In this document: positions 1-9,116 of the stretch, one piece after another
How the letters are laid out: every line of letters starts with the position of its first letter
Position numbering within the stretch: the stretch's first letter is position 1
DNA from: Bigelowiella natans CCMP2755
Lineage: Eukaryota > Cercozoa > Chlorarachniophyceae
NCBI GenBank assembly: GCA_000320545.1
Contig: ADNK01002875.1
Coordinates: 1-21,596, forward strand
DNA length: 21,596 nucleotides
Reading direction: 5' to 3'
Program-made: the position numbers and the translations under genes
Notes under the pieces: model-generated
Seen by the model: the letters and a program-made list of their open reading frames with translations, nothing else
The model's database searches: none
What the model was told of the DNA's origin: nothing

Positions 1-40
1 ATATATATATATATATATATATATATGTATTACATATGGG

Positions 41-165
41 TGATTGTGATGTGGGCTTATCTACCTTCGTCGCCGCTTTTGCTGTCGCTCTGCTGCTCTT
101 TTGCGAGGCTGTTTTGGATTTCGACTCCTTGGTCTTCTTAGTCGATTTCTTCTCAGGAGCGACAC
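41..165 (-). CDS. Inverted copy of the lysine-rich terminal exon
   Basis: This is the mirror image of the exon at 512-636 within the inverted repeat. It encodes the same Lys/Ser/Thr/Ala-rich tail, and the only differences lie near its 3' end. Because the copies are almost identical and the window begins a few dozen bases beyond, it is probably an assembly duplicate and not a second gene. Confidence 0.4.
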
Positions 166-293
166 CTGTATGTATGACACAGGCTATTAGGAGGAGAAGG
201 AAGAAGGGAGGGGGGAAAGGGGGGGCTGAGAAACACGCCCTGGCAATGTCAATCATTGTGCGAAATATTTCATTAAATGCATATTATATAAAT

Positions 294-383
<90 letters not shown>

Positions 384-511
384 ATTTATATAATATGCAT
401 TTAATGAAATATTTCGCACAATGATTGACATTGCCAGGGCGTGTTTCTCAGCCCCCCCTTTCCCCCCTCCCTTCTTCCTTCTCCTCCTAATAGCCTGTGT
501 CATACATACAG

Positions 512-636
512 GTGTCGCTCCTGAGAAGAAATCGACTAAGAAGACCAAGGAGTCGAAATCCAAAACAGCCTCGCAAAAGAGCAGCAAAGCGACAGCAAAA
601 GCGGCGACGAAGGTAGATAAGCCAACATCACAATAA
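512..636 (+). CDS. Terminal exon of a lysine-rich protein (5' part missing)
   Basis: A pyrimidine-rich tract (about 450-495) leads to a CAG acceptor at 509-511. The open frame after it, entered in phase 1, gives about 40 residues rich in Lys, Ser, Thr and Ala (for example EKKSTKKTKESKSK and SKATAKAATK) and stops at TAA 634-636. The composition resembles the disordered basic tails of linker histones or nucleolar proteins, but I recognise no domain. Upstream exons are missing because the sequence folds back at 338; the same exon lies inverted on the minus strand at about 41-165. A GT at 613 (AAG|GTAGAT) could instead be a donor that continues the protein into an exon at 801, whose phase-0 frame is also Ala/Lys/Pro-rich. 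Confidence 0.5.
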
Positions 637-800
637 CCCATATGTAAATACATATATATATATATATATATATATATTCGTTGAAGTTATAGACGGCTAC
701 TTAGAGAAGTGGAGCTGAGAGCGCAGAGAGACCCCGCCCCCCAGCGTTATTATTCTTTGAAATTCCTCTCGATGTCTTTCCATCGTCGCGCATATAATAG

Positions 801-1394
801 GCCGCAGCGAAGAAGGCTCCTGCCGCCAAACGGAAGGCGCCCGCACCAACGTACGCGAGGATAAATTAAACCGCAGATCTTGCAAACCAAGAATATGCCA
901 AAAAAAACCCACCAAAAAATACGCGGCGGAGATCGTGCTGGCGGGTTTCGAACAACCCGCAGAAGCGCAAAAGGGCCACGTGCACTTCCAGCACAAAGAT
1001 TGTCATCATCAATCTTTGTCGTAAGGCCAGAGATCCCGGAGACCGAGTGCTTATGCGGCGCACAATTCAAAAACTTTCTCTGATTTTCCAGCGCCGCCGC
1101 CGCCGCCGCCCAAAACCACTAAACAGAAACCTGTTGTTCCTTATTCCTTTTTTTTCCACAGGGTAGGCGTCCGTCGCTCGAGCCGTATCAGGACTCAAAA
1201 GTAAATGGAGTTCGCCACAAATCGAGGGGCGACCTCATCACACGCTTTGTAGCTATTTCAACCCGGGAATGGTATCCGAATATGATGTGCTTACATCGGC
1301 CGTAAAACCCCCATTACTTGCTGGAGCGACGGCGCACACGCTCTCGCGAAACAGCGATAGCAGCGTCGAAGCCGCCAGCCGCGCCGGGCACTGA
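801..1394 (+). CDS. Unresolved plus-strand exons, no recognisable domain
   Basis: Several frames look protein-like but I could not settle one model. After an acceptor at 799-800, the phase-0 frame reads as an Ala/Lys/Pro-rich tail (AAAKKAPAAKRKAPAP). The frame beginning one base earlier stays open to about 1024 and passes through KKPTKKYAAEIVLAGFEQ before a candidate donor at about 1019 (GTAAGG). A strong acceptor (T-rich tract, CAG at 1159-1161, or TAG at 1164-1166) precedes a last exon. From 1167 one frame is open for 75 residues to TGA 1392-1394 and includes FNPGMVSEYDVLTSAVKPP. An AATAAA at 1504-1509 supports a plus-strand 3' end here. The product is unknown, and this may be the same gene as the lysine-rich exon upstream. 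Confidence 0.3.
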
Positions 1395-1482
1395 GAACAG
1401 AAATAGCATGAATCTGGGTTGATATATAGCACGCGTGGCATGATGTGGTGAAGGAACGACAAGTTGTTCGTATGTCGCAGAT

Positions 1483-1503
1483 GTAGTAGTAGTAGTAGTA
1501 GTA
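1483..1503. repeat. (GTA)n microsatellite
   Basis: Seven GTA units directly before the AATAAA at 1504. Confidence 0.9.
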
Positions 1504-1509
1504 AATAAA
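1504..1509 (+). terminator. Candidate polyadenylation signal AATAAA
   Basis: AATAAA lies 110 bases after the candidate stop at 1392-1394, directly after a (GTA)n microsatellite at 1483-1503. It is the only obvious poly(A) signal near the end of the unresolved plus-strand gene. Confidence 0.4.
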
Positions 1510-2186
1510 ACCTTTGTGTTTTTAACTAAAAAACACATATATGAGACGAATGTAATGATTGAATTCAATTCTTTCAATGGCCATTCGCCTATATTGTAGC
1601 TACATGCAGCTCAGCGGCCATGTAAATCACATGCTAGCATGCTAATATACACTGATGAGGTTGCCAAGCTCGAGCTCGCTGTGTAGGACATATATAGACA
1701 GTGGCCCACGAAAATGATAATAATGCTAGCATGCGCTAGCGAACCGTGTGTGCTTTTATACTTTGAGTGCTAAAGCATGCTATAACTGACAAGTATATGG
1801 CAAGAAATATTAAAGCATGGTGGATCGACTTGCGCACGCAATGCGTACACACCAACATGCGCGGCCAAATGAGCAGCTATATTCTTTTAATTATTTTCCG
1901 CGCCGCCAAGTGCGTGTAGCTTTGCAAGCACATATAATAAACCTGTGCGTTGCAATAGTTACGATGCAGCGACAAACCTAGTACGTACATGTCAGTCCAC
2001 GTATCGCGCCGCCGAAAACTCGGATGTGTGCGGCCAATGATGCGTATGTAATTATGCACATGACAGCTCCGCAAACGCAGTTATGAATTCATGCTTAAAA
2101 CACACGCATGCGGTTTTGATTTGCGTGTGTGTCTCTTCTTCTATTATAATAATCAACATCACGAGGATGGCAGATCTGACACCGTG
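1510..2186. other. Convergent intergenic region
   Basis: I see no convincing exon here. It lies between the 3' ends of the unresolved plus-strand gene and the minus-strand propeller gene. It contains a small cluster of GCTAGC and GCATGC palindromes at 1630-1641, 1725-1740 and 1775-1780. No clear AATAAA on the minus strand was found for the propeller gene. Confidence 0.5.
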
Positions 2187-4034
2187 CTATCTCCCACGTG
2201 TTATGGGAACGGCAGAGTCATGAGAGGGCGCCATGGGGCCGATCGATTTCCATCGCCACGCTAAGCGCCGCTTGCCGTTTTTCTTCTGCCTCCCGCCCCC
2301 CCCCCCGCTGCTGCTGCTGCTACTACTACCACCACCACCAATGGCGGGATGGAGAATGTGCGTCTGCAGCGAAGCAACCTGGTTCCAGACGCCGTCCACA
2401 GACCTCTCCACGAACGCGCCGTCCTCCGTCATCATGTACACGATGTCGCTCGCGAGCGCGACGATCCGCTCCTGGCGCAGCCGCCTCCCGTGGACCAGGC
2501 CGTGCTTCGTCCACCGCGCCTTGTTCGTCTGCGGGTGCTTGATGACCAGGTCATAGCTGTACAGCGCGCCGTTGTCGCAAACGAGGAAGAAGTGCATCGT
2601 GTGCCCGAGCTGCGAGGCGCTCGGCGGCGTCCGCAGCCGGCACTTCTGCGGGTGGCCCAGGTTCCGCCAGGAGCCCACCGGCACGGAGAACTCGATCAGG
2701 CTGCCCTGCGCGTCGAGGAGGTAGAGCGCTTGCTTGGAGACCGTGTTAACGGCGACGCCTTCGTAGAGCGCCAGCGGCGCGCCGGGGTTGCCGCACGACT
2801 TCCACGCGCGCGACTTCAGGTTGTACACGAAGAGGTCGCCGCTGCGCGAGATCGCGTAGAGCGAGTCCGGGAAGCTCTGCCCGTCGGTCAGCACCATGAG
2901 CCGGACGTCGATGGGCGCGTGGAAGGTGCTCCACTTGGCGTAGTTCTCGCTGAAGTGGATCTCCATCGCCTGGCCCTGGCGGGTGAGCAGGTAGAGCTTC
3001 TGGTCGTCGAGGGAGGAGGGGATGATGGGGCCGCGGAACTTGACCCCCGCCATCTCCCCCACGTTCATTCTCCGCCAAAACCACATCGCGTCGTCAGGGG
3101 CGTTTTGGCCGTACACGCCGCACTCGACGCCTTGGTGGTTGGACAAGTCGAAGCACCGCTGCAAGAGGTTCCCGTGGGAGTCCAACGCGTACAGCGTCGA
3201 GTCAAAGGCCGCCGAGATGTACTGAAGCTTTGGCTCCTGTGGGGCAGCCTCGACCACGCCTCTTCCGCTGTCCCCCCCCCCCCGCTCGCTTTGGGCGATG
3301 ACAGAGGCGTTGTGGAAATGGTTGCGGTATTTAAACCAGCGATTCGTCCAGTCCCAGTACAGCTCTTTCAAGTGGCCAGAGTCTGTGAGGAAGAAGATCG
3401 CCATTTGCTCCACGATGCAGGTCTTCTGGTACTTTCTCGAGCTGCGTTCCTCGAATTGCTTCTCGCTCGCGGGCGCCCAGAACTGGCGGATCTTGCCCTC
3501 CGCATTTTTCTGCGTCGTTAAGTGGTGTGGTCATCGCACAGGAGGGGGAGGGGGGAGGGGGGAGGGGAGAGGTTTTCAGATTAGAATTAAAGAAATACAC
3601 TGCACGATTGGGATATGATTGCACGGGGAAGATAAAAAGAGCATCTTCACAATTAACTACGGCAAAGAATTATTCTCCTTTAGTCCCCTCCATTCCTAAG
3701 TGCCGCCCCCGCCCTTTTCCTTCCTCTATTCCTATTCTCCCCTCTTCCTCCTCCTTCTCCTCCTCCTCCTCCTTACCCGTTTGGACTTAGCACGGGCCGA
3801 GGGTCTAGTTACAGAGCAGAACGCCCCGCCCCCATCCGAGCAGGTGGTGAGCTCCGAAGAGGGAAACAGGAAGTTGAGATCAGGGGAAGTCAGCAGCTTA
3901 AAGGAGAATCCTCCTGGGGGCGGGGCCCATGAAAGCACTGAGCTGCCGTAGATAGGCAACGACGAGTTCACAAATGGCGGCGTCTTGACCGGGAGAGCAA
4001 CCGAAGCAAATGAGAGCAGTAGGAGTCGCAGCAT
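2187..4034 (-). CDS. Secretory-pathway protein with about seven beta-propeller-like repeats
   Basis: There are two exons, 4034-3777 and 3509-2187, joined in phase 0 (donor CGG|GTAAGG, acceptor ACGCAG|AAA after a long C-rich tract), giving 526 residues. The start ATG at 4034 begins a hydrophobic leader (MLRLLLLSFASVALP), read here as a signal peptide. From about residue 123, seven units carry the pattern Y/F-x-L-(T/D/S)-x-x-G-x-L: FFLTDSGHL, LYALDSHGNL, LYLLTRQGQA, LYAISRSGDL, LYLLDAQGSL, FFLVCDNGAL and VYMMTEDGAF. Most are followed by a Trp motif such as WKSCGNP or WRNLGHP. This repeat count and spacing suggest a closed beta-propeller of the tectonin or WD-like kind. That fold is an inference; I do not recognise a named family, ligand or enzyme motif. 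A Gly/Ser run near the C-terminus is encoded by a trinucleotide repeat at 2296-2340. The next gene upstream is the divergent kinesin. Confidence 0.8.
2296..2340. repeat. Coding C-run plus CTG/CTA/CCA repeat
   Basis: A run of 11 C (2296-2306) continues into (CTG)n(CTA)n(CCA)n. On the minus strand it encodes GGGG-SSSSSSS-GGGG near the C-terminus of the propeller protein. Its length is likely to vary between strains. Confidence 0.8.
3510..3776 (-). other. Intron of the propeller gene with purine-rich 5' end and C-rich 3' end
   Basis: Read on the minus strand, the intron opens GTAAGGAGGAGGAGG and closes with a tract of repeated CCCCCTC units about 40 bases before the CAG acceptor. G-rich sequence after the donor and C-rich sequence before the acceptor could pair. 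The same asymmetry recurs in the plus-strand genes. Confidence 0.75.
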
Positions 4035-5014
4035 CGCCCCCGCCCTTCCTTGCAGACACTAAGGGAAGAAAAACCAGTTGAATTTCAGGGAAAGAACGAG
4101 ACGGCGATCCACCAATAAAACATAAACAAGTGTCGATAAGTGCACTGTATCCGGGGGTAAAAAGAGCGGCTATCTCGAGGCTTCAAACGCGACGGGAAGA
4201 AACAAGAAGGCAAGATGCAGAGGCGCGCCCCGGCCACCCAATACCCCATACAAACCCGGATTGCCATTGGAAATAGATATAGAAGGGAGAGAGGTGACAA
4301 GAAAGTCCACACTCACCAAAAGATGCTCTTTGGAGCCGGTGGGCAGGTGAGTAGGCCCGGGTCAGCGCTGCCAGAGTGGAATCGGTTGGGGGGGGGGCAG
4401 CCTGAACAGCGTTTCAGCGGGTGTCAGCACGCAGGTGAACTAGCGGCGATGCTCGATGATAGCAAATACATACCGGATATATCGTAGAAAAATAGTCTAA
4501 AACCTTATTCCCAAACAACCGCGAACCAGAAACAGGAGACTCACTCCCCACGGAACGATTACGTGCTGAATTCAGGCTGAATTCACCGAGTACTACCACG
4601 CGAAAACGCCCACGGTTTGGTGAGGAAGACAGCCTTTCGACGGCCAGAGGGTAATGTTTCGGATGGGAAGGAGTATTTCCCGAACGAAAGGGCGGGGAAA
4701 ATAGCCCCCCATTTTATCCAGATCAAAACGAAATCCGGGATATCCGGGATTCGGATGTACCCCCTGGCTACGTTGCTGAAAGATTCTGCTTTTTAGCAGC
4801 AGAGCCTCAAAACCCGCGCGATCCTTCCCAAAATCCTCTACGTTAAAGGAAAAAGCCTCGTCAGAGATTTTTGGTATTTGTTCGCTCAAAGAGCTTGACT
4901 TTAGAGGAAAATTAAGGCCATTTTCCGAAATAAGTTTGCGTGGCATTTGGAATCCCCCCCAACCCAAATGCACTCGGTCCTACCGGTGGTAGTGGAACGA
5001 TAGAACCGAGGGCG
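4035..5014. other. Divergent intergenic region between propeller and kinesin genes
   Basis: This stretch separates two divergent starts, so it probably holds both promoters. I see no clear TATA box or named element. A minus-strand frame at 4593-4973 stays open for 126 codons, without splice or family evidence. A short tandem ATCCGGGAT-type repeat lies near 4733-4752. Confidence 0.5.
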
Positions 5015-5084
5015 ATGTCGCAACGTCCTCGACGCAAGTCTCTTGCTCCCAGATCATCCACCGATGCTTCTTTTGCCACTCCCC
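5015..5084 (+). CDS. Proposed first coding exon of the kinesin
   Basis: ATG at 5015 opens a 70-nt frame ending at a strong donor (CCCC|GTACGT) in phase 1. It encodes [15 protein letters not shown] and eight further residues. The motif RRKSLAP recurs in the next exon (about 5586-5606), and that exon can be entered in the matching phase at 5258 or 5282. This links the exon to the kinesin. Without it, translation would start at ATG 5215, which has an in-frame TAA directly upstream. Confidence 0.6.
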
Positions 5085-5817
5085 GTACGTTGTGAGCGAG
5101 CGAATTTGTGGTTTTAAAAAAAATCGAAACTAACACCGAAGTCTCCCAACCACCCCCCCGCATTCTTAATAACTAGCCCTGTCGCTCTGCGCGACGGAGG
5201 CGTAACTCATGTAAATGTCGCGACCGTATTTTTTGTTCTTGGAAAAAAAAGAATTAGACTTCGAACTGAGAGATTGTACAGAGAGCCAGCACAAACAGCA
5301 AAGAACGTATTCTTCGTTAGGACCTCGCCGAACAAGCATTGCGACGACTACCGGGGGGGGCCTGCGAAAAAGCAGCAGCTTTAGCCTCCCAGACAATCCA
5401 GAAGAGACAAAGATTACCAAAGCGAAGGTCAGAAATGGCTCTCGAAGGGGAAAATCGCCCGTCGCTGGGAGGAGTACACTCTTAAAGAAAACACAGAGCC
5501 TTACAGTTGACCCGCGGGCAGATGCGAGGGGTAACGAAAAAGCGAAGGGCAGCTCTCGGAGAGGAAAGTCTCCTATGGCTGGGAGGCGGAAGTCGCTAGC
5601 GCCTAACTCCTCGATACGCATACGAAGCAAAACTCCCGTACGAAGGATGAGCAGCTCAAGGTCCAACTTCACCTTGCCTACTAAGACGGATTGATTTCAC
5701 CTGTATTTAAGAAGGCCAAGACCCCTCTCCTCCCCCCCCCTCACGCACATATACGATTCATAATCATTAATAATAATTTTATATGAAAGAATTCATTCAT
5801 AATGTCTGTGTGTGCGC

Positions 5818-5850
<33 letters not shown>

Positions 5851-7062
5851 AAATATTATAGATACTTACCAAGAACATTCTACATTCCTCCTCATTAGAG
5901 CTACCCCCCGGACCGCACGCACTCCTCGCCACTCCTCGGAGCATCAGAGCAACTCGAGGGATTCCGTGAAGGTGATCTCCCGCTTCAGGCCGATGAACGC
6001 TCGCGAGAAAAAGCGCCGCGACACGGACGAGATGTACAGCTTCACGGACTCCTCCGTCGCGCTGAACATGAACCACAGGAAGACGATCGACGCGCTGCGG
6101 GGCGGGCACACGGCCAAATCGAGCTTCGCCTACGACAAAGTGTTCGATATGCACTCGACGCAGGAGAAGGTGGGGCTGCTTTGTATTTGCGGGGCAGCGC
6201 GCTATACACCATCCGCTCGCTCGCTTTGGGTTGATTCATTATTGCCCGCCGCCGCCGCCGCGCCGCGAATATCTGACAGGTCTTTGAAGCAACATGCGAC
6301 AGGATGGTGGAGGACCTCTTCAAAGGAATCAACTGCTCGGTGCTGGCCTACGGTCAGACGGGGTCGGGGAAGACCTTCACCATGATGGGAGAGAAGGACT
6401 CGCCTGGGATTATCCCAAGGCTCGTCCAGGATGTGTACAGCTTCATCGATGAGCATTATGAGAACGACGAGTCGAAACTTAACCACTACGCGGTCGGTAG
6501 TAAACGATTTGCTAGCATGTTTTTTTTTTTTTTTTGCGTGCTTCAGACGGAAGGGGGTGGGGTGGGGGGGGGTGGGGGGTGGATTGGGTGAGAGTCCCAG
6601 GTGGCGTCAGTTGGGAATTCGGTGAAAGGAAACAAATCGTTAATCTCACGTATCTGTGCGAGTAGGAGGTGTACGTGTCGTATGTGGAGATCTACCTAGA
6701 GCACGTGAAAGATCTCGTAAAGCCGCAAAACAAGAACTTACGCATCAGAGAGGACTCCCATGGTGCGTGGTGCTCGCTTCACAAACACAAACACGCACTC
6801 CGATTCCCCTTCGTCTCCCACCCGCAAAGCACCTTACTGTAGATGGGAGAACCGATATCAAAGGCCATATTACACACCTGGAAGCTGCAGCAGCCGCACG
6901 CGGCGGCGTGAATGGGGACTTACCTATTGATTGTGCATCGTTTGCGGCCGCAGGTATCTGGATCGAGGGCGTGTGCGAGACCCGTGTGATGAGTGAGAAA
7001 GATGTAATGGAGGTTATGGAACGGGGCACCAAAAATAGGTAAATCATTGTATAGTTCTCTCT

Positions 7063-7099
<37 letters not shown>

Positions 7100-9062
7100 A
7101 TATATAATATCAAAACCGGGTTTTGCGAACGCGAATACAACTCTGTGCGTACGTGCGCATGTGTGTGTATGTGTGTGGAGGGGGGGGGGGGGGGATGCTA
7201 CTGAGACGTCTTCCAAATCATTAACAATGATGCTATGGATGATGATAACCCAGGGCGATAGCGAGCACCAATATGAACGCGCAGAGCAGCAGGAGTCACA
7301 GCGTGTTTCTAATGAAAGTGAGGCAGCTGCATAAGGACAATGCCAGCACGAAGCAATCCAAGCTCATACTCGTGGACTTAGCAGGGAGCGAGAAGGTATA
7401 ATATATATATGTAAAGAAATGTGTGCTTGTGTGTGTGTGGTATGTATATGTATATGCGTGCGAAGATAAAACATTGATTTGGGTAGAGCAAACGCATATA
7501 AGATAAAGCACAGATAAGAGATATCTCCCAACGCGTCATCTCCTTCGACTTCCTTCACGCGACCCGCCCCCGCCCCTCCCCCCCCCTTCTCACCCTGACG
7601 TGCTCAAGGTCGAGAACACTGGCGCTAGCGGGCAAACATTGAAAGAAGCACAGCAGATCAACAAGTCCCTTTCCGCGCTCGGAAACGTGATCCACGCCCT
7701 CACATCCACGAAGACCCATCACATTCCATACCGGGACTCGAAGTTGACCAGAATTCTCTCCGATTCGTTGGGAGGCAACTCTCGAACGTGCATCATCGTC
7801 ACTGCCTCGCCAGCAGCCGGGAACATTGAGGAGACGCTGTCCACGCTGCGGTTCGCCTCGCGCGCGAAGATGGTGAAGAACAAGCCGAAGGTCAACGAGA
7901 ACAAGTCGCTCGGAGAGTACAAGCGGCTGCTCAAGAAAGCGAAGGCGGAGGTTGAAGAGCTAAAGAGGCAGGTTGTGCGCGGTTCCAACACAACAACTCG
8001 TATTTCGTCTGGGTCGAGGGAAAAGAAAGGGGAGAGCGGGGGGGGGAGGGGGGGGGGGCTCGGCGAAAAGCCCGGCCCGAGTGTATTTTGGTGACTATAC
8101 TTACGATGCACTTTGTTCAGCGTGCGATAAGATATGTTGGCAAACTCACATTTGCACATTTTAAATTCACATAAATCATAATGTAAAAATATATATCAAT
8201 AAATAACATTTTTTTTTCGCGCACGTGGGTGCGCGTGCTGCGTCTATGTAAATCATTATGCAGCAATTTGTCTTCGTAACGAGGAATGCATTTCGTCCGT
8301 TTTACAACTCAGCTTCAAGCCCATATTGACGTCGCGGCCTCCTCCGATCCTGGAGACCAGAAAACAATCAAAGACCAGCTTCTCGCCCTCAATGAAGCTC
8401 ATGCGGAGGAGATCAAAGTTCTGGTTACCAAACACAACACGGCGATCTTCGAGACACGAACCCTCGTTGAAGGAAAGGACAAGGCAATTATGGAGCTAAC
8501 ACAGGAGTATCAGGACAAGAAAATCGAGCTCAATCACGAGCGGTACGTGGGCGGTTTTTCGGTGGAGAAAACTGAAAATTATCAGCATATACACACACGT
8601 GTGTTGTAGAAATCCAGATATATGCGCGCGCAATCCGAGCGAAAGCATTGATCGATCTACCTGCTGCTCTCGGCATGTTCACCACATGTAGAGTTTTGAC
8701 ATGTGATCCCAGAAGTCTCTCTGGAAAAAAAGGCATTTGGTTCCTTTAGCATCACATTGCATCGGATGCGACTGAAACCGCAAACGGCGGCGCCGCGTAA
8801 TCTGACCGCACTCATCGTCATGAACATTCTTTCTTCTGCAGGGAGGGATCCATTCTCAACCTGGCTAAGATCTCCATTGGCGTATCCGAAGGGATCGAGA
8901 GCTGTGGGGAAGTTCGTTCCGCGCTGCAGCAAACAGTCCAGGAGCACAGAAACTTCCAGAGTTCCCACGAGATGCATGACCTGAGCTACCTGTACAACAT
9001 GAAGATCAAGGCGCTCGAGGTTTGTCACGTGTTCCCGTATGTTCTCATGTTTGCCGTACTTT

Positions 9063-9116
<54 letters not shown>

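Larger units (their letters stand above)
1..677. repeat. Near-perfect inverted repeat (arms about 338 bp)
   Basis: Position x pairs with position 677-x across the whole stretch. I checked blocks at 57-74 against 603-620 and at 271-280 against 397-406, and they are exact reverse complements. The centre is a compound (CA)n(TA)n(TG)n tract at about 295-382, itself symmetric. The only differences I see are near the outer ends (about 30-55 against 622-647): one T insertion or deletion and two G/T substitutions. Both arms end in an (AT)n run, at 1-26 and 651-677. The left arm starts at base 1 of the window, as a fold-back chimera at a contig end would. A real recent inverted duplication is the alternative. 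Confidence 0.95.

Noticed and set aside
935-994. tRNA-like fold: GTGCTGG/CCAGCAC outer stem with a stacked CGGGTT/AACCCG hairpin and TTCGA in its minus-strand loop
   Set aside because: It is only 60 nt long, with no D arm or anticodon arm and a T-loop of wrong size and register; it also overlaps an open coding frame.
1652-1658. CTGATGA, the hammerhead ribozyme core and a C-box-like motif
   Set aside because: The flanks do not form stem II with a following GAAA, and no D box or guide is seen; a 7-mer is expected by chance at this length.
2349-3521. Long plus-strand open frame of 390 codons
   Set aside because: It is antisense to the propeller exon, with no splice or family support; the minus frame has the repeated blade motifs and signal peptide.
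4593-4973. Minus-strand frame of 126 codons in the divergent intergenic region
   Set aside because: No recognisable domain, splice sites or poly(A) signal; kept only as a note in the intergenic entry.
5166-5672. Minus-strand frame of 168 codons
   Set aside because: It is the antisense shadow of the Ser/Arg-rich kinesin N-terminal exon.
7719-8159. Minus-strand frame of 146 codons
   Set aside because: Opposite the kinesin motor exon, which has unmistakable motor motifs.
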